DNA of 36,108 nt from Syntrophorhabdus sp. PtaB.Bin047 (GTDB taxonomy: Bacteria; Desulfobacterota; Syntrophorhabdia; Syntrophorhabdales; Syntrophorhabdaceae): NCBI GenBank assembly GCA_002067235.1, contig MVQP01000020.1, positions 1 to 36,108 on the forward strand, given 5' to 3'. Each line of letters opens with the position of its first letter. The first letter of the stretch is position 1. The translations under genes and the position numbers were made by a program. Positions 30,236 through 36,108 of this stretch are shown one piece after another. Below the pieces are notes generated by a model that saw only the letters and a list, made by a program, of their open reading frames with translations, did not search any database and was not told the origin of the DNA.

Positions 30236-30400
30236 ATGGACATTTTCCTGACCGACGAAGAACTGCAGAGGGAAAGGGACCTCTTTGAACCATGGAGGGA
30301 AACCTACGAACCCCTGCAGGTCAGGACCTGTGAAATAAGGGATTTCGTCCCCGACACGGGAGATGACGGTGACAGGCCGAAGCCCCCGCCATCGTGTTGA
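30236..30400 (+). CDS. 54-residue protein of unknown function
   Basis: A short frame beginning at the ATG at 30236, six bases after a GGGAGG ribosome binding site and 11 bases after the previous stop. It encodes 54 residues starting MDIFLTDEELQRERDLFEPW and ending RPKPPPSC. It is acidic, with one internal Cys (about residue 32) and a C-terminal Cys. I do not recognise it. Good spacing, a strong ribosome binding site and co-direction with neighbours support a real gene. The ATG at 30231 is in another frame. Confidence 0.62.
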   Translation: MDIFLTDEELQRERDLFEPWRETYEPLQVRTCEIRDFVPDTGDDGDRPKPPPSC

Positions 30401-30438
30401 GGGAAGACCGTACACAAGATCAAGGGAGAGGACGTACA

Positions 30439-30981
30439 ATGGCTGACCAGCTATCTCAGGAAGAGAAACAGGAAATACTCGACAGGGTCGAACGTCGGGC
30501 TGCCGCATACGATTATGAGTTCTCTGGATGCGGCCAGATGGTCCTTCTGGCCCTCCAGCAGGAATTCAAGCTTGTGAAGGGGATGAGCGTTTTCAAGGCC
30601 CTCACCTTTGGCGGACGCGCCACGTCCGGAATAGGGCAGGTCTGCGGCGCCCTCATCGGAGGCGTGTTGGCCCTGGGCCTCGCCTCCGGCAGGGAGAGGC
30701 TTGAGGATACGATCTGGCCTGAACCGGACAACAAGGGCGATACCGGGTTCCCCAGGTCCGTTGAGACCGTAAGGCTATTCTACAAGAGGTATCTCGAGGA
30801 GTTCGGAAGCTACCGGTGCGCTGAGATCCAGGCCAAATTGCTCGGCAAGAACTATGATCCCGAAAACAGGGAAGAGAGCATGAAGTTCGAGCATGAAGGT
30901 GGCCGTGAGGCCTGCTCGAAATGCGCCGGCAGGTCCGCGCGCCTTGCCGCGGAAACCCTGCTGGAGATGCCGCGTCGTTGA
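30439..30981 (+). CDS. C_GCAxxG_C_C-family redox protein
   Basis: A 180-residue protein of the C_GCAxxG_C_C family, small cysteine proteins common in anaerobes and found near redox enzymes and transporters. Conserved cysteines are Cys31 (FSGCGQM), Cys69 in GQVCGALIGG, Cys127 (RCAEI) and the pair Cys159/Cys162 (CSKC). They may form redox-active disulfides or bind metal; the family has no firm biochemical role that I know of. ATG at 30439 lies after AAGGGAGAGG; upstream in-frame starts lack such a site. It closes the redox operon. Confidence 0.88.
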   Translation: MADQLSQEEKQEILDRVERRAAAYDYEFSGCGQMVLLALQQEFKLVKGMSVFKALTFGGRATSGIGQVCGALIGGVLALGLASGRERLEDTIWPEPDNKGDTGFPRSVETVRLFYKRYLEEFGSYRCAEIQAKLLGKNYDPENREESMKFEHEGGREACSKCAGRSARLAAETLLEMPRR

Positions 30982-31260
30982 CGGAAAGCCGGCTTCGATG
31001 AACACTCCCGCGGAACCCCACAGGTCGGGCGGCGGCAATTCGCTCCCTTTCTAAGGACCTTATCGGTTCGGCACGCTAGTACCCCCCCGGCTCCCATTGC
31101 CCCGGATCACTATCCTGCCGCTGCCCGGCCGTTATACTTCCGAGAGGACAGTCCATGGTTCCGCCCCGACGGGACTTCGGCTGTCATCTCCCGATTCGGC
31201 CCTATCACCGCGCGGAGACCGTCCTCTTGACTTTTTTCCTTGTCCGGCGCACCATAAGGG
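30982..31260. other. spacer after the redox operon
   Basis: I see no gene, clear terminator or convincing promoter in these 279 bases. A TTGACT at 31227-31232 and a TATACT at 31133-31138 are not paired with suitable partner boxes. The DUF192 gene's promoter was not located. Confidence 0.45.
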
Positions 31261-31773
31261 ATGAAAAACCCCACGACAGCGGCATCGCGGACAGCGTTCT
31301 CACGCCTTATCCCTTTCCCTCTGTGTCTCCTGATGGCATTGACGCTCTTTCCCGCCTTGCTCGCCGTGTCCGCACCGGACCTTCCCGTCGTCAGCGTCAT
31401 TTTCTTGGATGCGAAAGACCGCGAACTCTGCCGTTTCGAGGCGGAGCCGGCGGTGACGCCAGAGCAGCAGGCGCAGGGACTCATGTTCAGGACCTCTCTG
31501 CGCAGGCGCACGGGCATGCTTTTCTTTCATGACCGCGACGATATGCAGAACTTCTGGATGAAAAACACCTACATCCCCCTTGACCTCATCTTCATCAACG
31601 GACGGTACGAGGTCGTCCATGTTCACCGGGGGGCGCGCCCGCATGACGAAAGGAACATAAGTTCCCGGTATCCCGCCAGGTATATTCTGGAAGTGAACGC
31701 GGGCGAGGCGAAGGAGTGTGCCGTCGCGCGGGGCGTCAGGGTTCGTTTCGACAGGGCCTCTGCCGAACGCTGA
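31261..31773 (+). CDS. DUF192-family exported protein
   Basis: A 170-residue protein with an N-terminal hydrophobic segment (about residues 17-37, LIPFPLCLLMALTLFPALLA) that is a signal peptide or anchor, followed by a DUF192 domain. Family features are PEQQAQGLMFRTSL, GMLFFHDRDDMQNFWMKNTY and IPLDLIFINGRYEVVHVH. The family's function is unknown; its members are small beta-rich proteins found outside the cytoplasm. ATG at 31261 has AAGGG directly in front, a poor spacing, and no better in-frame start exists because a TAA lies just upstream. Confidence 0.87.
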   Translation: MKNPTTAASRTAFSRLIPFPLCLLMALTLFPALLAVSAPDLPVVSVIFLDAKDRELCRFEAEPAVTPEQQAQGLMFRTSLRRRTGMLFFHDRDDMQNFWMKNTYIPLDLIFINGRYEVVHVHRGARPHDERNISSRYPARYILEVNAGEAKECAVARGVRVRFDRASAER

Positions 31774-31799
31774 CACGGCGAGGCCGGGTGAAACCCCGC

Positions 31800-31946
31800 T
31801 TTTCCACAGTGGTTGTGGATTTGCTGTTGATAAGTTGTGGAAATACGCGGTCAACTTCATGATGCCAAACGACTTTGCTCTTTTTGCCCTCTCACCGTGC
31901 ATCATGAAAAGAGGAATCATTTCAGCGCCTATAGAAATTATTCACA
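31800..31946. other. cluster of DnaA-box-like sites
   Basis: TTATTCACA at 31938-31946 matches the DnaA box consensus TTATNCACA exactly. Near matches are TTTTCCACA (31800-31808, one mismatch), TGTGGATTT (31814-31822, reverse, two mismatches), TGTTGATAA (31825-31833, reverse, one mismatch) and TGTGGAAAT (31836-31844, reverse, two or more). Such clustering is typical of origins and other DnaA-binding regions, but no dnaA, dnaN or parAB gene is nearby. Confidence 0.4.
31856..31908. repeat. perfect 10-base inverted repeat with a 33-base spacer
   Basis: TTCATGATGC (31856-31865) and GCATCATGAA (31899-31908) are exact reverse complements. The loop between them is pyrimidine-rich (GCTCTTTTTGCCCTCTC). 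It lies between the DnaA-box-like words. Confidence 0.65.
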
Positions 31947-32110
31947 AATCTGATGCCTTTCCGTAATCGACCGATCCTGAGTGTTTTTAGCCAATCATTT
32001 ACGGGGGTTCGGGCGACACCTCCCGGTACCGCCCCGTATCTCACCGAAATCATTCACTGCAAATAACAAGCGACAGAAGATGAGGAATGAAGGAGAACCG
32101 CATCTCATAC

Positions 32111-32156
32111 GTCCTATATGTCCTATGCGTCCTATCGGTCCTATCCGTTCCTATAC
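32111..32156. repeat. 9-base tandem repeat GTCCTATNN
   Basis: Units GTCCTATAT, GTCCTATGC, GTCCTATCG and GTCCTATCC follow directly, then GTTCCTATAC with one extra base and a decayed GTCCCACG. Like the 7-base arrays at 17604, each unit has a fixed core and two variable bases. It lies about 70 bases upstream of the rpmB promoter. Confidence 0.85.
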
Positions 32157-32224
32157 GTCCCACGAAAGGCCTGCCCCCTATCGCCTTTTCTCTTTCCCGA
32201 TCAGGCTCCCTGCCGACAAAAGTG

Positions 32225-32254
32225 TTGACATGCGACGCCTTAAGCGGGTAAAAT
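32225..32254 (+). promoter_or_regulatory. rpmB promoter
   Basis: A perfect -35 box TTGACA (32225-32230) is followed after 18 bases by TAAAAT (32249-32254). The start would be near 32261, about 46 bases before the rpmB ATG. Confidence 0.72.
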
Positions 32255-32306
32255 CTTTGTCTTTAAAGGAACTCAAAGAAGTTCGGACAAGGTCAGGAGG
32301 TCACAA

Positions 32307-32498
32307 ATGGCAAGGGTCTGTGAGATCTGTGGAAAAGGAAAACAAATCGGTCACAACGTGAGTCACGCGAACAACAAGACCAAGCGGGAATGGCGGCCGA
32401 ACCTGCAGACCGTCCGCATCGTGAAGAACGGCGAAACCCTCAAGGCAAGACTCTGCACGAAGTGCATCAAGAAGGGCAACTTCCAGAAAGCAGTATAG
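32307..32498 (+). CDS. rpmB: 50S ribosomal protein L28, zinc-binding type
   Basis: L28 is a small large-subunit protein, here 63 residues. It has the four-cysteine zinc form (Cys5, Cys8 in CEIC and Cys50, Cys53 in CTKC) and the conserved [13 protein letters not shown] segment. ATG at 32307 follows a GGAGGT site. It appears monocistronic, with its own promoter. The next gene is convergent, and the inverted repeats between them may serve to separate the transcripts. Confidence 0.97.
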   Translation: MARVCEICGKGKQIGHNVSHANNKTKREWRPNLQTVRIVKNGETLKARLCTKCIKKGNFQKAV

Positions 32499-32504
32499 TG
32501 AAGA

Positions 32505-32669
32505 CAGGTGATGGGTTATAGGTAATGGGTAATAGAAAAGACATTGCCTATAATCCGAGGCCGTCCGTACATCTTCTATTCCCCGCACGCTGACAAAGAA
32601 AATAGCTTACAGGCCGCAGGTAATTGGCCTTTCTTCCCCATGATCTATTACCCATAACCCATTACCTAT
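32505..32669. repeat. GGTGATGGGT/GGTAATGGGT-family inverted repeats between rpmB and relA
   Basis: ATAGGTAATGGGT (32518-32530) is the exact reverse complement of ACCCATTACCTAT (32657-32669), with a further pair GGGTAATAG (32527-32535) and CTATTACCC (32645-32653). The left arm begins with CAGGTGATGGGT (32505-32516), also present at 18622-18633. The arms are about 125 bases apart and lie between convergent genes. They resemble no known transposon end and no transposase is present. Confidence 0.8.
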
Positions 32670-32685
32670 CTCCTATTTCCCGCCT

Positions 32686-34824
32686 CTAGGTTATGCTCCT
32701 CATCCTGTCGACGGAGCGCACTCCCTTTATCTTCTGTATGGATTTCATGACCTTCTGGAGCTGCGACATGTGCTCGATCTCGACCTCATAGATCCCTGCC
32801 GCAGATCTGTCGGGATAGGTCATCGCCGAGGCACTGATGATGTTGACCTTGTTGGCGGCAATGACGCTGGAGATATCGGAGAGAAGTCCCTTGCGGTCGT
32901 TGCCCACGACCTTGAACCTTACGGGGAAGGTGTAATCCTTGCTGAGCTGCCAGCTCACTTCCACCTTGCGCTGCTCGTCATAGGTGTGGACATTCGGACA
33001 ATCCTCAACGTGCACGGTCAGGCCGCGCCCCCGGGTTATGAAACCGATGATGCTGTCGCCGGGGATGGGGTTGCAGCATCTCGCGAAGCGTATGACGAGC
33101 CCGTCTATGCCCTTGATCTTTATCGCGTTGTCCCGCCCCTTCTTCAGCGAGTGTATGATGGTCTTGATCTTCCCCGCCGGTTTTTCCTCCTCGGGGATGA
33201 TCTTGTTGAGTACCTGCAGCGGAGTGTATAATCCGTACCCCACGCTGGCGAAGAGGTCGTCGACACTTTCGAAGCTGAAGTCCCTGGCAAGGGGCAGGAA
33301 ATCGCCGTTCTTGAGGAGCCGCGTGAAGCTCATGGAGTGCTTGGCAAGCTCCTTGTCGAGAAGGCTGCGGCCAAGCTCGATGCTCTTTTCCCGCTGTTCC
33401 GTTTTTATCCACTGCCTGATCTTGGTCTTTGCCTTGGAGGTAGATACGAAGCTCAGCCAGTCCTTGCTCGGCTTGTGCGTGGGGCTTGTCATGATCTCCA
33501 CGGTGTCGCCGCTTTTCAAGGTATAGCGAAGAGGAACCAGCTTGCCGTTCACCTTGGCGCCCACGCAGCGGTGGCCGAGCTCCGAGTGGATGGCGTAGGC
33601 GAAATCGACGGGCGTTGCCCCCTTGGGCAGTTCCCTCACGTCGCCGTTCGGCGTGAAGACGTACACCTCGTCCGGGAAAAGGTCGATCTTGAAGATCTCC
33701 ATGAACTCCTTGTTGTCCTTGAGTTCCTGCTGCCATTCGATGATCCGGCGCAGCCACGCGAAGATCTTGTCTTCCTTGGGATTGAAGACCTTTCCCTCCT
33801 TGTATTTCCAGTGTGCCGCAATCCCTTCCTCCGCGAGGCGGTGCATCTCCCTGGTCCTTATCTGTATCTCGACCTTCTCGCCGTGGGGGCCCATGATCTT
33901 GGTGTGCAGTGACTGGTACATGTTGGCCTTCGGGAGGGCGATGTAATCGCTGAACTTTCCCGGTATCGGCTTGTAGGCGGCGTGGATGATGCCGAGCGCT
34001 TCGTAGCACTCCTTGATCGTGTCGACGACCACCCGGAAGGCGATGATGTCGTAGATATCGTCGATGTTGAGCCCCTCCAGGGACATCTTGCGGTAGATGC
34101 TGTACAGATGCTTCGCCCGTCCAAAGATGTCGGCGTGGACGTGGAACTCATCAAGTTTCTGGCGCAGAAGCCCGATGACCTCATTGATGTAAGCTTCCCG
34201 CTCCCTTTTCTTCTGGGCTATGTTGTCGGCGATGAGCCTGTACTCGGTCGGTTTGAGGTACTTGAAGGCCGCGTCTTCCAACTCGGCCCTGAGCCACTCT
34301 ATGCCCAGCCTGTGCGCTAGCGGGGCGTATATCTCGAAGGTCTCCCTGGCGATCTCGATCTGTTTCTCCGCCGACAGGAAGTTCAGGGTCTGCATGTTAT
34401 GGTAGCGGTCCGCGAGCTTGACGAGAATGACCCGTATGTCCTTGCTCATGGCCAGGATCATCTTGCGGAAGTTCTCGACGCGGGACTCCTCCGACGTCTT
34501 GAGAGGGATCTTGCTGATCTTCGTCACACCGTCGACGAGCTCCGCTATCTCCTTGCCGAAGTACTCCTCTATCTCCTTCTTGTCCACGTAGGAGTCTTCA
34601 ATGGTATCGTGGAGGAGGCCCGAGACGATGCTCGGGATATCGAGGTTCATCTTCGTCAGGGTGTAGGCTGTTTCGAGAGGGTGTATGAGGTACGGTTCCC
34701 CGGAGAGGCGCACCTGTCCCTTATGCGCTTTCGCGGAGAAGATGTACGCCTTCTGGAGCAGCTCGACATCGGCGTCGGGGTTGTACTTCAGGACCTCGTC
34801 CACGATGTCGTTGAAGCGTATCAT
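32686..34824 (-). CDS. bifunctional (p)ppGpp synthetase/hydrolase, RelA/SpoT family
   Basis: Stringent-response enzyme of 712 residues. The N-terminal HD hydrolase domain keeps its metal-binding residues (His48 in IHP, His72-Asp73 and Glu76-Asp77 in LLHDTIED), so (p)ppGpp breakdown should be possible. The synthetase domain is seen in YSIYRKM, YDIIAFRVVVD and SDYIALPKANMYQSLHTKI. A TGS domain (VFTPNGDVRELPKGATPVDFA) and a C-terminal zinc-finger/ACT region (ARCCNPIPGD, then a final ACT domain) complete the long RSH layout. ATG at 34824 has a GGGAAG site. No second RSH gene is in the window, so it may serve both functions. Confidence 0.96.
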   Translation of the reverse strand: MIRFNDIVDEVLKYNPDADVELLQKAYIFSAKAHKGQVRLSGEPYLIHPLETAYTLTKMNLDIPSIVSGLLHDTIEDSYVDKKEIEEYFGKEIAELVDGVTKISKIPLKTSEESRVENFRKMILAMSKDIRVILVKLADRYHNMQTLNFLSAEKQIEIARETFEIYAPLAHRLGIEWLRAELEDAAFKYLKPTEYRLIADNIAQKKREREAYINEVIGLLRQKLDEFHVHADIFGRAKHLYSIYRKMSLEGLNIDDIYDIIAFRVVVDTIKECYEALGIIHAAYKPIPGKFSDYIALPKANMYQSLHTKIMGPHGEKVEIQIRTREMHRLAEEGIAAHWKYKEGKVFNPKEDKIFAWLRRIIEWQQELKDNKEFMEIFKIDLFPDEVYVFTPNGDVRELPKGATPVDFAYAIHSELGHRCVGAKVNGKLVPLRYTLKSGDTVEIMTSPTHKPSKDWLSFVSTSKAKTKIRQWIKTEQREKSIELGRSLLDKELAKHSMSFTRLLKNGDFLPLARDFSFESVDDLFASVGYGLYTPLQVLNKIIPEEEKPAGKIKTIIHSLKKGRDNAIKIKGIDGLVIRFARCCNPIPGDSIIGFITRGRGLTVHVEDCPNVHTYDEQRKVEVSWQLSKDYTFPVRFKVVGNDRKGLLSDISSVIAANKVNIISASAMTYPDRSAAGIYEVEIEHMSQLQKVMKSIQKIKGVRSVDRMRSIT

Positions 34825-35035
34825 GCGGCTTCCCGTTTGTGTTCGACAAGCGGGGCGGTGTTGCGGGAGATCTTTCTACAGAAGGATGGATCGGGGTCTT
34901 GTCGTGTGTCTTCCTTTCCGTGTTCGGGGGGCATATCTGATCGCATGTCTTTCCTGACCCTTATATTACCTTAAGCGGTGCGAAATGACAACGGGTAATG
35001 AAAAGCCGTACGCAGGGTCCGGGAGGGTTCCCGCT

Positions 35036-35380
35036 TCAGGGTTCGAGGGTGGCCGTGCCTGACCCGCCGGCACCGAGACCGCGCCCGGATCTGCGGAAGG
35101 TCTTTCTCCTGTCAAGGATCTCTGCGAGAAGCGGGATGAGGAGGGAACCGAAGGGCATGACGAATATTACCAGGGCGGGGACATAATATGACAGATGCTT
35201 GAGGTGCATCTTCAGAAGTCTTCGTTCTTCCTTCGTCCATTTCACCTGGGTGTTTCTCGGTTTCATGAGCAGGCGCATGAAACCGGTGATCTTTTCGGCT
35301 TCGTGGAGAAGCAGTGCCTTATGGTTCGCGACCATTCTGTGAAGATGGTGTTGTATCACGCTGATCAGGGAACGCAGCAT
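35036..35380 (-). CDS. small membrane protein with LETM1-like segment
   Basis: A 114-residue protein. The start at 35380 (ATG with a GGAGAG site seven bases away) is preferred over a GTG at 35413. After a basic N-terminal helix comes VKWTKEERRLLKMHLKHLSY and one hydrophobic segment (YVPALVIFVMPFGSLLIPLL), then DRRK. The order of a charged helix, P-A-L-V-I-F-x-x-P and LLP resembles the membrane part of LETM1 proteins, but most of that family's domain is missing. The tail is glycine-rich. Function is unknown. It is upstream of relA on the same strand with 211 bases between. Confidence 0.7.
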   Translation of the reverse strand: MLRSLISVIQHHLHRMVANHKALLLHEAEKITGFMRLLMKPRNTQVKWTKEERRLLKMHLKHLSYYVPALVIFVMPFGSLLIPLLAEILDRRKTFRRSGRGLGAGGSGTATLEP

Positions 35381-35500
35381 GCAGTTCGCTCTCCGCCGTC
35401 GGATGTGGGTCACATCGGAGCTGTTCCTGCCGCATGAGGATCGAATGGCCCCGGCCCATGTTTCACTTTAATTATCGGCCCATTTCCGATACTATTAAAC

Positions 35501-36108
35501 ATGCTTGAGAATACTTTAGAGCCCGAAGTGAGGGCCCAGGTGGAACGTGTTACATATTACAATGAAGAGAACAATTATACCATAGCGAAAGTGAAGATCG
35601 AGGGAAGAAATTCTCAGGTCACCGTTGTCGGCACTCTCTATTCCGTGGTTCCCGGGGAGGTCCTTCGGCTTAAAGGGAGTTGGGAGGTCCATCCCCGGTG
35701 GGGTGAACAGTTCAAGATCACCTCTTACGAGACCCTTATGCCCGCGACCGTGAAAGGGATAGAGAGGTACCTCGGCTCGGGCATGATAAAGGGTATAGGG
35801 CCCGTCATGGCCAGGAGGCTCGTTGCGCGGTTCCGCGAAGCGACACTCGATGTTATCGATACCGATATGGACAGGCTTCGCGAGGTCCCCGGCATAGGCC
35901 AGAGGCGCATCGACATGATAAGGAAGGCCTGGGAGGAGCAAAAGGAGGTCCGTAATGTCATGGTCTTTCTGCAGGGCAACGGTGTCAGCCCGTCCTATGC
36001 CGCCAAGATCTACCGTTTCTATGGCGGCGACGCCGTCAGGATGGTGAGCGAGAATCCCTACAGACTGGCGGTCGACATATTCGGCATAGGCTTTCTTACC
36101 GCCGACAG
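35501..36108 (+). CDS. recD2: RecD2-type ATP-dependent helicase, N-terminal part (cut by window end)
   Basis: The frame opens at the ATG at 35501 and is still open at the right edge after 202 codons; RecD2 proteins are about 720-740 residues, so roughly the first quarter is present. The start (residues 10-60: [20 protein letters not shown], then VTVVGTL) is the OB-like N-terminal domain of RecD2. Helix-hairpin-helix elements follow ([17 protein letters not shown] near 95 and [12 protein letters not shown] near 130). RecD2 is a 5'-3' superfamily 1B helicase of DNA repair that acts without RecBC. The Walker motifs lie beyond the window. No good ribosome binding site precedes the ATG. Confidence 0.9.
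   Translation, partial: MLENTLEPEVRAQVERVTYYNEENNYTIAKVKIEGRNSQVTVVGTLYSVVPGEVLRLKGSWEVHPRWGEQFKITSYETLMPATVKGIERYLGSGMIKGIGPVMARRLVARFREATLDVIDTDMDRLREVPGIGQRRIDMIRKAWEEQKEVRNVMVFLQGNGVSPSYAAKIYRFYGGDAVRMVSENPYRLAVDIFGIGFLTAD

Larger units (their letters stand above)
31774..32306. other. 533-base spacer with DnaA-box-like sites, an inverted repeat and the rpmB promoter
   Basis: This long gap has no supported gene. From left to right it holds DnaA-box-like words (31800-31844), a perfect 10-base inverted repeat (31856-31908), an exact DnaA-box match (31938-31946), a 9-base tandem repeat (32111-32156) and the rpmB promoter (32225-32254). The stretch 31800-31990 looks AT-richer than the surrounding genes. 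Confidence 0.6.

Noticed and set aside
31227..31260. Promoter for the DUF192 gene (TTGACT followed by CATAAG)
   Set aside because: The 20-base spacing is too long and the -10 box would be nearly on the start codon.
33005..34009. 334-codon minus-strand open frame within the relA/spoT gene in another frame
   Set aside because: Its composition (Arg, His, Gln, Gly rich) is that of an out-of-frame reading; the RSH domains lie in the correct frame.
35020..35033. Terminator after the LETM1-like gene
   Set aside because: CGGGA/TCCCG forms a 5-base stem, but the nearest T-run on the minus strand is too far away to count.

Overview
The window looks like chromosome from an anaerobic, Gram-negative bacterium of the Desulfobacterota (former deltaproteobacteria) type. 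A syntrophic lineage such as the Syntrophorhabdales is my best guess, not a proven assignment. The reasons are: Tol-Pal genes (outer membrane); a ferredoxin-linked 2-oxoacid oxidoreductase, an AprAB-like flavoprotein/ferredoxin pair, a GlcD/GlcF-type FAD-FeS fusion and a C_GCAxxG_C_C protein (anaerobic redox metabolism); a TRAP transporter; moderately GC-rich coding sequence; and short tandem repeats between genes. No tRNA, rRNA, CRISPR array, insertion sequence or phage gene was seen.

Layout. (1) 1-10682, plus strand: the conserved rplK-rplA-rplJ-rplL-rpoB-rpoC cluster, with a candidate L10 autoregulatory leader before rplJ and a strong hairpin between rplL and rpoB. (2) 10679-14274, minus strand: a LysR regulator overlapping tolB, then pal and a cpoB-like lipoprotein; the cpoB and rpoC stop codons overlap in one CTAG. 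(3) 14549-17595, plus strand: a consensus promoter and a tightly overlapping operon for a four-subunit VorB-type 2-oxoacid:ferredoxin oxidoreductase (ferredoxin, alpha, beta, gamma) plus a double-ACT protein; a LysR-type dyad lies in the divergent spacer. (4) 17596-20420: heptamer arrays, a peroxiredoxin remnant, then a metallo-beta-lactamase-fold protein and a 572-residue Rossmann protein of unknown role on the minus strand.

(5) 20583-30981, plus strand, is the most interesting part: a TRAP transporter (dctPQM), a FadR-type GntR regulator, an AprA-like flavoprotein, an AprB-like ferredoxin with an altered second cluster motif, an 89-residue acidic protein, a 901-residue FAD/FeS/CCG fusion that lacks the usual GlcD catalytic motifs, a 54-residue protein and a C_GCAxxG_C_C protein. 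Both promoters (before dctP and before the flavoprotein gene) carry palindromic GntR/PdhR-like sites just downstream of the -10 box and share the 10-mer TTAGACCATA. I infer one regulon for uptake and oxidation or reduction of an organic acid. The substrate cannot be read from sequence.

(6) 31261-36108: a DUF192 protein, a 533-base spacer with DnaA-box-like sites and a perfect 10-base inverted repeat, rpmB, a convergent relA/spoT gene, a small LETM1-like membrane protein and the start of recD2, which runs off the right edge. Repeats of a GGTGATGGGT/GGTAATGGGT family occur in two separate spacers.
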